Of a stretch of 64,000 nucleotides of DNA, positions 26,755-35,482 are shown in pieces. Source of the DNA: Asticcacaulis currens. GTDB lineage: Bacteria > Pseudomonadota > Alphaproteobacteria > Caulobacterales > Caulobacteraceae. The number at the start of each line of letters is the position of its first letter. The stretch's first letter is position 1. A program made the position numbers and the translations under genes. The stretch spans positions 186,001-250,000 of the forward strand of contig NZ_JAQQKW010000005.1 of the NCBI RefSeq assembly GCF_028550395.1. The letters are read 5' to 3'. The notes below the pieces were generated by a model that saw only the letters and a program-made list of their open reading frames with translations, did not search any database and was not told the origin of the DNA.

Positions 26755-26824
26755 GGTCTCGTGCCCCTGATGCCTCTGAGACATGCGCGCCTTCTCAGCG
26801 ACCGGAGACCTTCAATATCAGGGG
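26755..26824. repeat. Interleaved inverted repeats upstream of the DUF2807 gene
   Basis: GGTCTC (26755-26760) can pair with GAGACC (26805-26810), while CCCCTGAT (26764-26771) can pair with ATCAGGGG (26817-26824). The two pairings cross, as in a pseudoknot. The region precedes a GC-poor stretch with the likely promoter of the next gene. It could be a small RNA, a leader or a terminator of the esterase gene. Confidence 0.35.
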
Positions 26825-26972
26825 TCGATGGCATGAAAATGCGTTTGAAAACTTATCCCTGGGTCAACTGTAACCTTGTTAAATACTTTTCATGACTCAG
26901 GTTTAATTTGACCCTGATAGCCTATTGCGAGATGTGTGATCAGGCAGGCTCCGGCTTTTCGGAAACCTGCCG

Positions 26973-27926
26973 ATGTTGGAACCCCTGTTGATGCGCGTAT
27001 TGGCCTGCACATCCCTGACCCTGCTCTTGCCGATCTTCGCACCGGAGATGGCGGTGGCCGGTGAAAACCGGATAGAGCTGCAAAATCTCGCCGCCCGCGT
27101 GATTGTGGTGGCGCAGGCGCGTCAGGACATCGACGTGCGCGTCAAGTCGGGCCCCCGCAACATGCCCCAGGTTACGCTGCGCCGTCAGGGGGATCGCGTC
27201 ATCGTCAACGGCAATGTCGGTGGCCGCAGCCAGTCGTGCGGCGGCGGTGGCGGAAGCCTGTTTGCCTTCACCCTCGGCGACCGCAACGTCACCACGGTGC
27301 GGGTGGCTGGCATGGGTCAGGTCAACCTCTCCGAACTGCCGACCGTCTATGTCTATGGACCACAGGACCTCGAAATCGTCAGCACGGGCGCGGTCTATGG
27401 CAATGTGTCCGAGACCGGCAGCCTGAAGCTCAACCTGCATGGCTGCGGGGACTGGAATGTCGGCCCCGTGCGCGGCAGCCTCACCCTCCTCAGCAATGGC
27501 TCGGGCGACACGCACGCCGCCAGCGCCGGGGACAGCGAAATCATCAGCGCCGGTTCCGGCGATGTCAGCATCGGCGCGGTGCGCTCGCTTAAGCTCTCGC
27601 AGTCGGGCTCCGGCGACGTCACGGTGGGCTCCGTCGGCGGCACGCTGTCGGCGGCGACCGCGGGATCGGGTGATGTCAGCATCGGCGCGGTCAATGGTCC
27701 GGTTGAAATCAGCGTGGCGGGCTCCGGCGACGTGGTGGTCGCCAAGGGGCGCAGCCCGACGCTCAAGATCGCTCTGGCCGGATCGGGCGACGTGCATTTT
27801 GGCGGCGAAGCGAAGATGGTCGAGGCCGCCGTGGTCGGTTCCGGCGATATCTACGTCGCCCGCGCCACAGGTACGGTTCAGAAAAAAGTGCTGGGTTCCG
27901 GCGATATCGACATCGGCGGGCAGTAA
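26973..27926 (+). CDS. Exported DUF2807 protein with GSGD beta-repeats
   Basis: 317 residues. A signal peptide ends near AVAG; an in-frame ATG at 26991 gives the same signal with a shorter lead. From residue about 150 to the end the protein repeats a unit of roughly 20 residues ending in SGSGDV or similar (GSGDTHAAS, GSGDVSIGAV, GSGDVTVGSV, GSGDVSIGAV, GSGDVVVAKG, GSGDVHFGG, GSGDIYVARA, GSGDIDIGG). This is the head-GIN/DUF2807 architecture, expected to form a right-handed parallel beta-helix on the surface or in the periplasm. Two cysteines (NLHGCGDW and SQSCGG) may bond. Confidence 0.8.
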   Translation: MLEPLLMRVLACTSLTLLLPIFAPEMAVAGENRIELQNLAARVIVVAQARQDIDVRVKSGPRNMPQVTLRRQGDRVIVNGNVGGRSQSCGGGGGSLFAFTLGDRNVTTVRVAGMGQVNLSELPTVYVYGPQDLEIVSTGAVYGNVSETGSLKLNLHGCGDWNVGPVRGSLTLLSNGSGDTHAASAGDSEIISAGSGDVSIGAVRSLKLSQSGSGDVTVGSVGGTLSAATAGSGDVSIGAVNGPVEISVAGSGDVVVAKGRSPTLKIALAGSGDVHFGGEAKMVEAAVVGSGDIYVARATGTVQKKVLGSGDIDIGGQ

Positions 27927-27940
27927 TCCCGAGGGGCATC

Positions 27941-28012
27941 AGAGCGAATTTGATCCCGAAACGGCGTTCGGCGAAGCCAAAACCGCTGCACACTTTTCGG
28001 AAATGCGCTCTA
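27941..28012. repeat. Mosaic intergenic palindrome copy
   Basis: Bounded by AGAGCG and CGCTCT, with GAAACGGCGTTCGGCGAAGCC inside and CACTTTTCGGAAATGCGCTC at the right end. It sits between convergent genes. It links the left-end copy at 134-222 with the more standard copies elsewhere. Confidence 0.55.
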
Positions 28013-28049
28013 ACCGGAGGCGGTCAGCCTGTTCGGTCGCTTGACAGGA

Positions 28050-29045
28050 TCAGCTGAAATCGTCCGCGTCGCGCAGGCGACGGCGAAGTGCGGCGCGCAG
28101 CACCGAAATGCCGACGATCAACGGCGACAGGGCCAGCACATAGGCCTTACGCCACAGCGTATCGGCGCGTTTGCGGAAATAATAGACCAGCCCCAGCCCC
28201 TTGTTCATCTCGACAAAGACGGGATCGACTCGCGAAGTGTGGCCTTCGTGAATGACCTCAGCCGCGGGATGGAACAGCACTGCTCCGCCCCTCTGGCGGA
28301 TGCGCCAGCACAGGTCCACGTCTTCGACGTGCAGGAAGAAGCGGGTATCAAACCCGCCTACGGCGATAAAATCGGCGCGGGCGATGCAGAAGCAGGCCCC
28401 GGACACCGTTGCGACCGGCAGGGGGGCTTCCGGCAAGGGCTCATCCTCGCGGTGAATTTCGTAGCTGCGCAGGAAGGGCAGATATTTGGGCAGGCGCATC
28501 AGCGACACGAGGGTCGTGACCGGCGTCACCTCGCCCCGGCGCGAACCGCGCTGTTCCGTACCGTCCGGATTGAGGACACGCGCCCCGACCAGACACGGCC
28601 GGGGCGTTTTGAGCGCCGTATCCACCATCGCTTCGATGGCCCCGTCGCAGAGAATCGCATCGGGGTTGAGGAAGACGATCCACGGCTGATTGGCCAGTTG
28701 CGCCCCCATATTGGCGGCGCGCGCAAAGCCGATATTGCCATGCCCCTGCACCAGCAGCACCCGCTCATACGCTTCGTCGATATCGCGCAGCAGCTCAACC
28801 GTGCGCTCCGAAGACCCGTTGTCGATCAGAACCAGTTGCTTCACCGCCGGTTCGGCCAGCACCCGTTCGATCGAATCAAACAGGATGCGGCCGGAGTGAT
28901 AGGCGATAATGACGACCGTTACGCCACGGGTATCGCGCGACGGCAGGACGATGTCGGTCCCGGGCGCAAGCGTTTCCGCCTCATCTGCCGCCAGCCTCTG
29001 GGCCTTAAGTAGATCGCGGATCGTAGGCGGTAGTGTGCGTTCCAT
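28050..29045 (-). CDS. Family 2 glycosyltransferase
   Basis: 331 residues. A GT-A fold N-terminal half begins GVTVVIIAYHSGRIL, with the LVLIDNGSSERT strand, QGHGNIGFARAANMGA and the metal-binding FLNPDA (the DXD equivalent). GACFCIARADFIAVGGFDTRFFLHVEDVDLCWRIRQRGG is the conserved acceptor region with its ED motif. It resembles rhamnosyltransferases of the RfbF/WbbL type. The C-terminal RKAYVLALSPLIVGISVLRAALRRR is probably an amphipathic or membrane-associated helix. It lies 17 bp after the stop of thrS on the same strand. Confidence 0.88.
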   Translation of the reverse strand: MERTLPPTIRDLLKAQRLAADEAETLAPGTDIVLPSRDTRGVTVVIIAYHSGRILFDSIERVLAEPAVKQLVLIDNGSSERTVELLRDIDEAYERVLLVQGHGNIGFARAANMGAQLANQPWIVFLNPDAILCDGAIEAMVDTALKTPRPCLVGARVLNPDGTEQRGSRRGEVTPVTTLVSLMRLPKYLPFLRSYEIHREDEPLPEAPLPVATVSGACFCIARADFIAVGGFDTRFFLHVEDVDLCWRIRQRGGAVLFHPAAEVIHEGHTSRVDPVFVEMNKGLGLVYYFRKRADTLWRKAYVLALSPLIVGISVLRAALRRRLRDADDFS

Positions 29046-29062
29046 GTAGCGACTTCAAATAC

Positions 29063-30985
29063 TTATTTCAGATCAGGCGGCAGGCTCTCGGTACGCAACT
29101 GTTCGGCGGCGGCATCGACTGACAATACGGTCTGCCCCTCCTGCCCCAGATAACGCAGGGCCACTTCACCGGTCTCGGCCTCTTTGCGACCGACCACCGC
29201 AATCACCGGCACCTTGGCCAGAGAATGTTCGCGGATCTTATAGTTAATCTTCTCGTTACGCAGGTCCGTGTCAACTCTGAGACCTTGCGACCGCAATTTT
29301 GCCGCGACCTGTTGCGCATAATCATTAGCATCGGAAGTGATGGGTGCCACTACCACTTGTATGGGAGCCAGCCACAGCGGGAACTTACCGCCGTAGTTCT
29401 CGATCATGATGCCGATAAAGCGCTCGAACGAGCCGAGAATCGCCCGGTGCAGCATTACCGGACGCTGACGCGAGCCGTCTTCGGCCACATATTCGGCCCC
29501 CAGACGCTCCGGCAGCACGTAGTCGAGCTGGATCGTGCCACAGGTCCAGGTGCGGCCAATGGCGTCGCGCACGATAAAATCGAGCTTCGGCGCGTAGAAG
29601 GCCCCGTCGCCTTCGGCAATGACCGGTTCCACGCCCGCCGCGCGGGCGGCCTCGGCCATCTGCGCCTCGGCCTTGTCCCAGAATTCGTCAGACCCGGCGC
29701 GCACCTCCGGACGGGTGGCCAGCGCGATATGCTCGGCCTGCATCCCCAGATCGGCGTGCACCTGACGGCAAAGGGTGATGAACTTCGTCGTCTCTTCGAC
29801 GATCTGGTCTTCACGGCAGAAGATGTGCGCGTCGTCCTGCGTGAAGCCGCGCACGCGCATCAGGCCGTGCAGCGAGCCCGACGGCTCATAACGGTGGCAG
29901 GCCCCGAATTCAGCCATGCGGATCGGCAGTTCCTTATAGGAACGCAGGCCCACCTTGAAAATCTGCACGTGGCCGGGGCAGTTCATCGGCTTCAGCGACA
30001 GGGTTTCGCCTTCGACCGTCTCGCAGACGAACATGTTGGGGCGATACTTGTCCCAGTGGCCCGACTTTTCCCAGAAGGTGCGGTCCAGCACCTGGGGCGT
30101 CTTGACCTCAACATAGCCGGCGGCATCGAGGCGGCGGCGCATATAGGCCTCCAGCGTGCGCCACAGCGTCCAGCCGTGCGGGTGCCAGAAGACCATGCCG
30201 CGCCCCTCTTCCTGCATGTGGAAGAGGTTCATCTGACGGCCCAGCTTGCGGTGGTCGCGCTTTTCGGCCTCTTCAAGGCGCGTGATATAGGCCTGAAGGT
30301 CCTCCTCAGACGCCCAGGCCGTGCCGTAGATGCGCTGAAGCTGCGCATTATTGTGGTCGCCCCGCCAATAGGCCCCGGCCAGCTTGGTCAGCTTGAAGGC
30401 CTTGCCGATAAATTTCGACGACGGGAAGTGCGGCCCGCGGCACAGATCCTTCCAGTTGTCGCCATGGCGATAGACGGTGATGGTCTCCGTGCCGGGCAGG
30501 TCACGGATGATATCGGCTTTATAGTGCTCGCCGATCTCCTCGAAGTGCCGGATGGCTGCGTCGCGCTCCCACACTTCGCGCACGATCTTTTCGTCGCGAT
30601 CGACCAGCTCTTTCATCTTCTTTTCGATCTTGGGCAGGTCGTCGAGGCTGAAAGGCTCATCGCGCGCAAAATCGTAATAGAAGCCGTCCTCGATAGCCGG
30701 ACCGATAGTGACCTGGGTGCCGGGGAACAGCTCCTGCACCGCCTGCGCCAGCAGGTGAGCGGTGTCGTGGCGGATGACCTCCAGCAGGGCCGGATCGTCG
30801 CGCGTCAGGATTTCAATGGCGGCGCTGCCCTCAATGGGGCGGTCGAGATCGTAAAGCTCTCCGTTGAGGCGGAGCATCGCCGCCTTTTTGGCGAGAGACT
30901 TGGACAGACCCTCCGCTATGGTTCGTCCGGTTGCGCCCGGCTCATAGGAACGAACGGCGCCATCGGGAAACGTCAGGTCAATCAT
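29063..30985 (-). CDS. thrS: Threonyl-tRNA synthetase
   Basis: 640 residues from the ATG at 30985; a GTG four codons upstream is possible. Domain order is a TGS domain (1-60), the editing domain with [16 protein letters not shown] and the CRGPHFPSS segment, the class II catalytic core (motif 1 region, then [13 protein letters not shown] with the zinc cysteine, motif 2 [30 protein letters not shown], motif 3 near [17 protein letters not shown]), and the anticodon-binding domain ([11 protein letters not shown]). All expected domains are present. yidD is the next gene upstream. Confidence 0.97.
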   Translation of the reverse strand: MIDLTFPDGAVRSYEPGATGRTIAEGLSKSLAKKAAMLRLNGELYDLDRPIEGSAAIEILTRDDPALLEVIRHDTAHLLAQAVQELFPGTQVTIGPAIEDGFYYDFARDEPFSLDDLPKIEKKMKELVDRDEKIVREVWERDAAIRHFEEIGEHYKADIIRDLPGTETITVYRHGDNWKDLCRGPHFPSSKFIGKAFKLTKLAGAYWRGDHNNAQLQRIYGTAWASEEDLQAYITRLEEAEKRDHRKLGRQMNLFHMQEEGRGMVFWHPHGWTLWRTLEAYMRRRLDAAGYVEVKTPQVLDRTFWEKSGHWDKYRPNMFVCETVEGETLSLKPMNCPGHVQIFKVGLRSYKELPIRMAEFGACHRYEPSGSLHGLMRVRGFTQDDAHIFCREDQIVEETTKFITLCRQVHADLGMQAEHIALATRPEVRAGSDEFWDKAEAQMAEAARAAGVEPVIAEGDGAFYAPKLDFIVRDAIGRTWTCGTIQLDYVLPERLGAEYVAEDGSRQRPVMLHRAILGSFERFIGIMIENYGGKFPLWLAPIQVVVAPITSDANDYAQQVAAKLRSQGLRVDTDLRNEKINYKIREHSLAKVPVIAVVGRKEAETGEVALRYLGQEGQTVLSVDAAAEQLRTESLPPDLK

Positions 30986-31032
30986 GTCTTTTCTCACTCT
31001 GTGTCCAGTCCATACGAGAGACCAGGACGTCT

Positions 31033-31079
31033 AGCGCATTCCGAAAAGTGTGTAGCGGTTTTCGGAACCAAATGCGCGG
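31033..31079. repeat. Mosaic intergenic palindrome copy
   Basis: AGCGCATTCCGAAAAGTG, then TAGCGGTTTTCGGAACCAAATGCGC. The two halves are imperfect inverted copies. It lies in the 133-bp gap between thrS and yidD. Confidence 0.65.
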
Positions 31080-31118
31080 TTATAGATTTGGCCGCGCCCC
31101 TACGACAGGCGACGGCAG

Positions 31119-31358
31119 TCAGTTTTTGCCAACTTTTGGCGGCACCGGATCGTATCCGTGGCCCCCGCCGGGACGGCACCGGCAAATACGCTTAAATCCC
31201 AACCATGAACCTTTTATGGGGCCATGCACGATCAGGGCTTCGGCGGTATATTCCGAACAGGTCGGCGCAAAGCGGCAGGCCTGCCCGATCAGGGGCGACA
31301 GGCTAAGCTTATAGGCCCTGAGCCCCGTGTTCACGGCCTTGGCATAGAGACGCCCCAT
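31119..31358 (-). CDS. yidD: YidD membrane-protein insertion efficiency factor
   Basis: 79 residues. [61 protein letters not shown] is the full family core, including the three conserved cysteines and the CRPxGxxGYDPVP tail. YidD is a peripheral inner-membrane protein that helps YidC insert proteins. Here it is next to thrS and a NifU-like scaffold rather than beside rnpA and yidC. Confidence 0.95.
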   Translation of the reverse strand: MGRLYAKAVNTGLRAYKLSLSPLIGQACRFAPTCSEYTAEALIVHGPIKGSWLGFKRICRCRPGGGHGYDPVPPKVGKN

Positions 31359-31444
31359 GCGGCAATACCTTTTTGGCGAAAATCAGAGACTTGAGTCATT
31401 TTGGACACAAAATCAACTCCCTCCCGGCCACGCCACAGAGAGGA

Positions 31445-31864
31445 TTACGCCTTACCCGCCGCCTCGACCGTGGCCTCCAGCGCCAGAAGCGTTGAGGCGT
31501 GGCGCGCCGGAAAGTCCTTCACCGACTGAAGGATGGCGAGGTCGGCAAAGCGCTCAGGATAGGCAAATTCGCCGCCCTTGAGCATGGCCTTCATCGCGTC
31601 GCGCGCGGCGACGACCTCGGTGATCGGAGCACCGATGACGCTCTGGCTGAGGATGGCCGCGGCGGCCTGACCCAGGGCACAGGCTTCGACCTCCTGCGCG
31701 AAGTCAGTGATCACGCCGTCCGCGCGTTTGACTTCCACATGGATGGTCGAACCACACAGCTTGGCGGTGCGGTCAGCCGCGCCATCCGGGGCCTCCAGCC
31801 GTCCGACGTGCGTCAATTGCGTGGTGCGGCGCAGAATTTCACGGGAATAGAGTTCGTCGATCAT
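31445..31864 (-). CDS. NifU/IscU-like iron-sulfur scaffold family protein
   Basis: 139 residues. MIDELYSREILRRTTQ and the cysteines in AKLCGSTIHVEV and VEACALGQAAAAILS match the N-terminal NifU fold. The third cluster-binding cysteine of true scaffolds is absent: the matching segment reads VKDFPARHASTLLALEA, with a histidine instead. This is the usual form of the alphaproteobacterial paralogue near yidD. It may act in cluster handling or have lost that role. Confidence 0.82.
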   Translation of the reverse strand: MIDELYSREILRRTTQLTHVGRLEAPDGAADRTAKLCGSTIHVEVKRADGVITDFAQEVEACALGQAAAAILSQSVIGAPITEVVAARDAMKAMLKGGEFAYPERFADLAILQSVKDFPARHASTLLALEATVEAAGKA

Positions 31865-31873
31865 TCACTTCCT

Positions 31874-31977
31874 CCCCCTCGCCCCTACGGGGAGAGGGTG
31901 GCGCGTCAGCGCCGGGTGAGGGGGAGTCCGAGGCCAAGCCCCCTCACCCCAACCCTCTCCCCATAGGGGCGAGGGGG
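31874..31977. repeat. Long near-perfect inverted repeat
   Basis: Arms of 26 nt at 31874-31899 and 31952-31977 (CCCCCTCGCCCCTACGGGGA..., single mismatch) with nested arms GTGAGGGGG / CCCCCTCAC inside. The element is about 104 bp, ends in TTTTT on the plus strand, and fills the gap between the scaffold gene and the SRPBCC gene. It is a mobile-looking intergenic palindrome and could form a strong cruciform or RNA hairpin. Confidence 0.8.
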
Positions 31978-31985
31978 TTTTTGAG

Positions 31986-32423
31986 CTATATCGTCCCTTC
32001 GGCTTTCACCTTCAAGGCTTCGGCGAATTTGGCAAAGCCTTCGCGCAGGTATTTGCGGTATTTTTTCCCCTCACGCTCGGACAGGAAGCCCGAAAACTGT
32101 GCCCCGATGGCGAAGTCGCACGCCGTGTCCGACAGGATGTTCAACTCATAAAAGCGGATCAGCGAGCCTTCGTAAAATTTCTTCGGCACGCCGATATGGA
32201 TGTGCGACAGCGGCGACCAGTCTGACACGAAGCCATTGATCTCCCAGTCCCCCAGCCCTTCATAATGCTCCATGAAGCGTACTGGCGCGCCGAAACCCAG
32301 CTTGCCCTTGGCCTCTTTATGGATGGGCGACCACTGCGCCCAGCCTTCGATGTCCTGAAGAATCTCATAGACCGTATCGACCGGGGTCTGAATACCGATA
32401 CGTTTTTCCACCTTGAGTGCCAT
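31986..32423 (-). CDS. SRPBCC (START-like) domain protein
   Basis: 145 residues, one SRPBCC domain: VEKRIGIQTPVDTVYEILQDIEGWAQWSPIHKEAKG at the start, strands around RFMEHYEG and LSHIHIGVPK, and the long C-terminal helix EREGKKYRKYLREGFAKFAEALK. The fold binds hydrophobic ligands in a helix-grip cavity. The ligand is unknown. The gene ends on the repeat element and starts just after the cysS stop, so it probably shares the cysS transcript. Confidence 0.82.
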   Translation of the reverse strand: MALKVEKRIGIQTPVDTVYEILQDIEGWAQWSPIHKEAKGKLGFGAPVRFMEHYEGLGDWEINGFVSDWSPLSHIHIGVPKKFYEGSLIRFYELNILSDTACDFAIGAQFSGFLSEREGKKYRKYLREGFAKFAEALKVKAEGTI

Positions 32424-32426
32424 GTC

Positions 32427-33818
32427 TTAAGCCTTCAGTTTCCATGTGGCCCCTGCCGGGCCGTCCATGACCTCTACGTTCAGCGCGGTCAGTTCGTTGC
32501 GGATACGATCGGCCTCAGCCCAGTTTTTTTCAGCCCGCGCGGTCTTGCGCGCTTCCAAAAGGGCCTCGACCTTTGCCGACAGGTCATCATCGGCACCGCC
32601 CTTGAACCAGCTTTCGGCCTCCTGTTGCAGTATGCCCACCAAGGCCCCCGCCACCAAAAGCTGCGATTTGGCCAGCGGTTTGTCCGCCTCGGAAGCCTTT
32701 TCCAGCGCACTGGCCAGTGCCGACAGTTCCGCCAGCACGCGCGGCGTCGAAAGATCGTCACACAGGGCTTCGATCACCGCTTCCGGCACCGCCGTCTCGA
32801 CCACGGGCACGTCGGCGGCCTTACGCAGAGCTTCGTAAAGCCCGTCCAGACGCTTGCGCGTCTGCACCAGCAGATCATTATTCCAGTCCAGCGGCGCGCG
32901 GTAGTGGGCCGAAAGCAGGGCCAGACGGATCACCTCACCGGGAAATTCCTTGATCAGGTCGTGCACCAGCAACACATTGCCCAGCGACTTGGACATTTTT
33001 TCAGCGTCCATGGTCAGGAAGCCGTTGTGCATCCAGTAGCGGGCATAGCTCTCTTCCTGATGGCTATGGCCATGCTGGGCACAAACGCCCTGCGCGATCT
33101 CGTTTTCGTGGTGCGGGAAGATCAGGTCGTGCCCGCCGCCGTGAATGTCGATAGGCAGGCCCAAATTGGCCTCGATCATGGCCGAACATTCGATGTGCCA
33201 GCCCGGACGCCCTTCCCCCCACGGCGACGGCCATTTCGGCTCACCGGGCTTGGACGGCTTCCACAGCACAAAGTCCTGCGGACTCTTCTTATAAGGTGCC
33301 ACCTCGACGCGCGCCCCGGCGATCATGTCATCCAGCGAGCGGTTGGAGAGAGCCCCATAGGCCTTATAGCTTTCGACATCGAACAGCACATGGCCTTCAG
33401 CTTCATAGGCGTGGCCGTTGCGGATCAGGGCCGCAATCTGCGCCACGATGGCGTTCATGTTCTGGGTCACGCGCGGCTGGATCGTCGGCTCCAGCGCATT
33501 GAGCGCCCGCATGTCGGCAGTGTAGATGTCGGCAAATTTCGAGGTGATGACGTCGATATCGACCCCTTCGGCCATGGCCTTCTGGTTGATCTTGTCATCC
33601 ACGTCGGTGATGTTGCGGGCATAGATGACCGCCTCTTCGCCGTAGAGATGGCGCAGCAGACGGAACAGCACGTCGAACACCACCACCGGGCGCGCATTGC
33701 CGATGTGGGCGTAGTTATAGACCGTCGGTCCACAGACATACATCGTCACGCGCTGCGGGTTTTTTGGAACAAAGTCCACCTTCTGGCGTTTAAGCGTGTC
33801 GCTGAGTCGCAGTTTCAT
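32427..33818 (-). CDS. cysS: Cysteinyl-tRNA synthetase
   Basis: 463 residues from the ATG at 33818. The class I signature HIGN is in CGPTVYNYAHIGNAR and KMSKS is in DAEKMSKSLGN. Zinc ligands are the Cys of YVCGPT, the Cys of WHIECSAM and the histidines of FPHHENE. The C-terminal helical domain has LSTPRVLAELSAL and ARAEKNWAEADRIRNEL. An open frame extends 65 codons upstream through the folE leader but has no family similarity and no start signal. Divergent from folE. Confidence 0.97.
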   Translation of the reverse strand: MKLRLSDTLKRQKVDFVPKNPQRVTMYVCGPTVYNYAHIGNARPVVVFDVLFRLLRHLYGEEAVIYARNITDVDDKINQKAMAEGVDIDVITSKFADIYTADMRALNALEPTIQPRVTQNMNAIVAQIAALIRNGHAYEAEGHVLFDVESYKAYGALSNRSLDDMIAGARVEVAPYKKSPQDFVLWKPSKPGEPKWPSPWGEGRPGWHIECSAMIEANLGLPIDIHGGGHDLIFPHHENEIAQGVCAQHGHSHQEESYARYWMHNGFLTMDAEKMSKSLGNVLLVHDLIKEFPGEVIRLALLSAHYRAPLDWNNDLLVQTRKRLDGLYEALRKAADVPVVETAVPEAVIEALCDDLSTPRVLAELSALASALEKASEADKPLAKSQLLVAGALVGILQQEAESWFKGGADDDLSAKVEALLEARKTARAEKNWAEADRIRNELTALNVEVMDGPAGATWKLKA

Positions 33819-34036
33819 GACGATTTCTGTTGAACTCCGTGAAGTTTGCCCCATATAGACGCGGCAAGGGTTGGCTTCCAAGCGATTATATCGAGGGCAA
33901 TCCAATTCCTGCGCAGGATCGTAAACCGCCTGCAAACTTTCAAGGGGTCTTGTGTATGCGACCCCGGCAGAGGGATGCCACGCGTCATTCCGGGACCGTC
34001 GTCCCGGCGCCACTCGGCCCTCCGGAGATATTAAGT

Positions 34037-34705
34037 ATGGACAGCCTCGACCCGAATTCCCGCCCGCACAGCGAAGACCCGCTGACCCAGGCTCTCGCCC
34101 AGACGCGCAGCAAGGGTTTTTCCGAAATCCTCAATGTCGAGCGCCCGTCCAAGGAAGAGGCCATGGCCGCCGTGCGCACGCTTCTGGCCTGGGCCGGTGA
34201 CGACCCCACGCGCGAAGGCCTGATCGACACGCCCAAGCGCGTCGTCGAAGCCTATGACGAGTGGTTCTCCGGCTATCAGGCCGACCCGGCCAAGGAACTG
34301 TCGCGCACCTTTGAAGACGTGCAGGGCTATGACGACATGGTCATGCTGCGCCATATCGACGTCGAATCGCACTGCGAACACCACATGGCCTCCTTCCTCG
34401 GTAAGGCCTATGTCGCCTACATGCCGACCGCCAAGGTGGTGGGTATCTCCAAGATCGCGCGCGTTGTCGAAATCTTCTCCAAGCGTCTGCAAACACAAGA
34501 AACCCTGACCAAGCAGATCGCCGACGCCATAGAGCAGTCACTGGCCCCGCTGGGTGTCGCCGTGCTGATCGACGCCGAGCATCAGTGCATGACCACCCGC
34601 GGCGTCCACCACAAGAACGTCACTACGGTGACGACTCGCTTCACCGGCGTGTTCAAGAGCGACCTCGCGCTTCAGGATCGCTTCATGCGTTTCTGCCAGC
34701 CCTGA
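34037..34705 (+). CDS. folE: GTP cyclohydrolase I
   Basis: Converts GTP to dihydroneopterin triphosphate, the first step of folate synthesis. The ATG at 34037 follows CCGGAGA and gives 222 residues, the usual length. An earlier in-frame ATG would add about 69 residues of low-quality sequence that overlaps the cysS promoter. The core has [22 protein letters not shown], the zinc ligands C and H in [20 protein letters not shown], the [28 protein letters not shown] helix, and [15 protein letters not shown] with the third ligand. Confidence 0.95.
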   Translation: MDSLDPNSRPHSEDPLTQALAQTRSKGFSEILNVERPSKEEAMAAVRTLLAWAGDDPTREGLIDTPKRVVEAYDEWFSGYQADPAKELSRTFEDVQGYDDMVMLRHIDVESHCEHHMASFLGKAYVAYMPTAKVVGISKIARVVEIFSKRLQTQETLTKQIADAIEQSLAPLGVAVLIDAEHQCMTTRGVHHKNVTTVTTRFTGVFKSDLALQDRFMRFCQP

Positions 34706-34729
34706 TCGCGCTGAAAATCAAAGGTTTTG

Positions 34730-34758
34730 ACGCCCGATGCTGTCAAAGCGTCGGGCGT
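34730..34758 (+). terminator. Hairpin after folE
   Basis: ACGCCCGA (34730-34737) pairs with TCGGGCGT (34751-34758) across a 13-nt loop. The T tract is weak (TTCGCC). It begins 25 nt after the folE stop. Confidence 0.5.
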
Positions 34759-34949
34759 TCGCCTGTCAGGCTATATGTTCGCAAAAGCGTCATGAAGAAA
34801 TTGTAATCCCGCGTGAACGAAGCTCTTTACATTTGCGCGAGCTTTGTCCTAAATCGGTTCCTGAAATTTGCGCCTGCTTCCGGCGGGTGGTTTTTTAATG
34901 CCTCAAGGCGTCCCGCCGGGACGGTCAGAGGGACTTAGGGAGTTACATC

Positions 34950-35384
34950 ATGGGCGCTAAGCTCGGTGGCGGCGGCGGTTCTCGCTATACCGTCGAACAG
35001 AATTCCGACATCAACGTCACGCCGTTCGTTGACATCATGCTCGTGCTGCTGATCATCTTCATGGTGTCCGCGCCGATGGCCACCGTGTCGATCAAGCTCG
35101 ACATGCCGCCGCCCATTCCGTCGGATACCCCGAAAGAGAAAAAGGACCCGATCTTTATCTCGATCCAGGGCCCGGACGACATCTATATCGGCCCGAAGAA
35201 GACCTCGCTGGCCACCCTGCCGGCCGATCTGGCCGTCGCGCTTAACTCGGCAAACCCGACCGAAGAGCGCGTTCTGGTGCGCGGCGATGCCGATATCGAA
35301 TATAACGACTTCATGTCGGTTCTGAACACGCTTCAGGACAACGGCTACTTCAAGATCGCCCTGATCAACGAAGACCTGTCGTAA
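34950..35384 (+). CDS. exbD: ExbD/TolR-family biopolymer transport protein
   Basis: 144 residues. DINVTPFVDIMLVLLIIFMVSAPMATVSI is the single membrane helix with the proton-conducting Asp of the ExbD/TolR family (the D of FVD). The rest is the periplasmic domain (ISIQGPDDIYIG, RVLVRGDADIEYNDFMSVLNTLQDNGYFKIALI). The MPPP and DTPKEKK linker is typical of ExbD partners of TonB. No exbB, tonB or tolQ adjoins it, so the motor partners are elsewhere. AGGGAG precedes the start and a perfect terminator follows. Confidence 0.9.
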   Translation: MGAKLGGGGGSRYTVEQNSDINVTPFVDIMLVLLIIFMVSAPMATVSIKLDMPPPIPSDTPKEKKDPIFISIQGPDDIYIGPKKTSLATLPADLAVALNSANPTEERVLVRGDADIEYNDFMSVLNTLQDNGYFKIALINEDLS

Positions 35385-35409
35385 GCGACACTGCCGAAAC
35401 GATCCCATG

Positions 35410-35440
35410 ACACGCCGGAAGCCCGCTTCCGGCGTGTTTT
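35410..35440 (+). terminator. Rho-independent terminator after exbD
   Basis: A 13-bp perfect stem ACACGCCGGAAGC / GCTTCCGGCGTGT (35410-35422 with 35425-35437) with a tight loop is followed by a short T run. Confidence 0.85.
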
Positions 35441-35482
35441 GCGTTATTGCCCTCGCCTTCAAGGGAGAGGGAAAAGGTATTC

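Noticed and set aside
33819..34013. 65-codon N-terminal extension of cysS
   Set aside because: It has no similarity to the family and overlaps the folE leader. The ATG at 33818 gives a standard protein.
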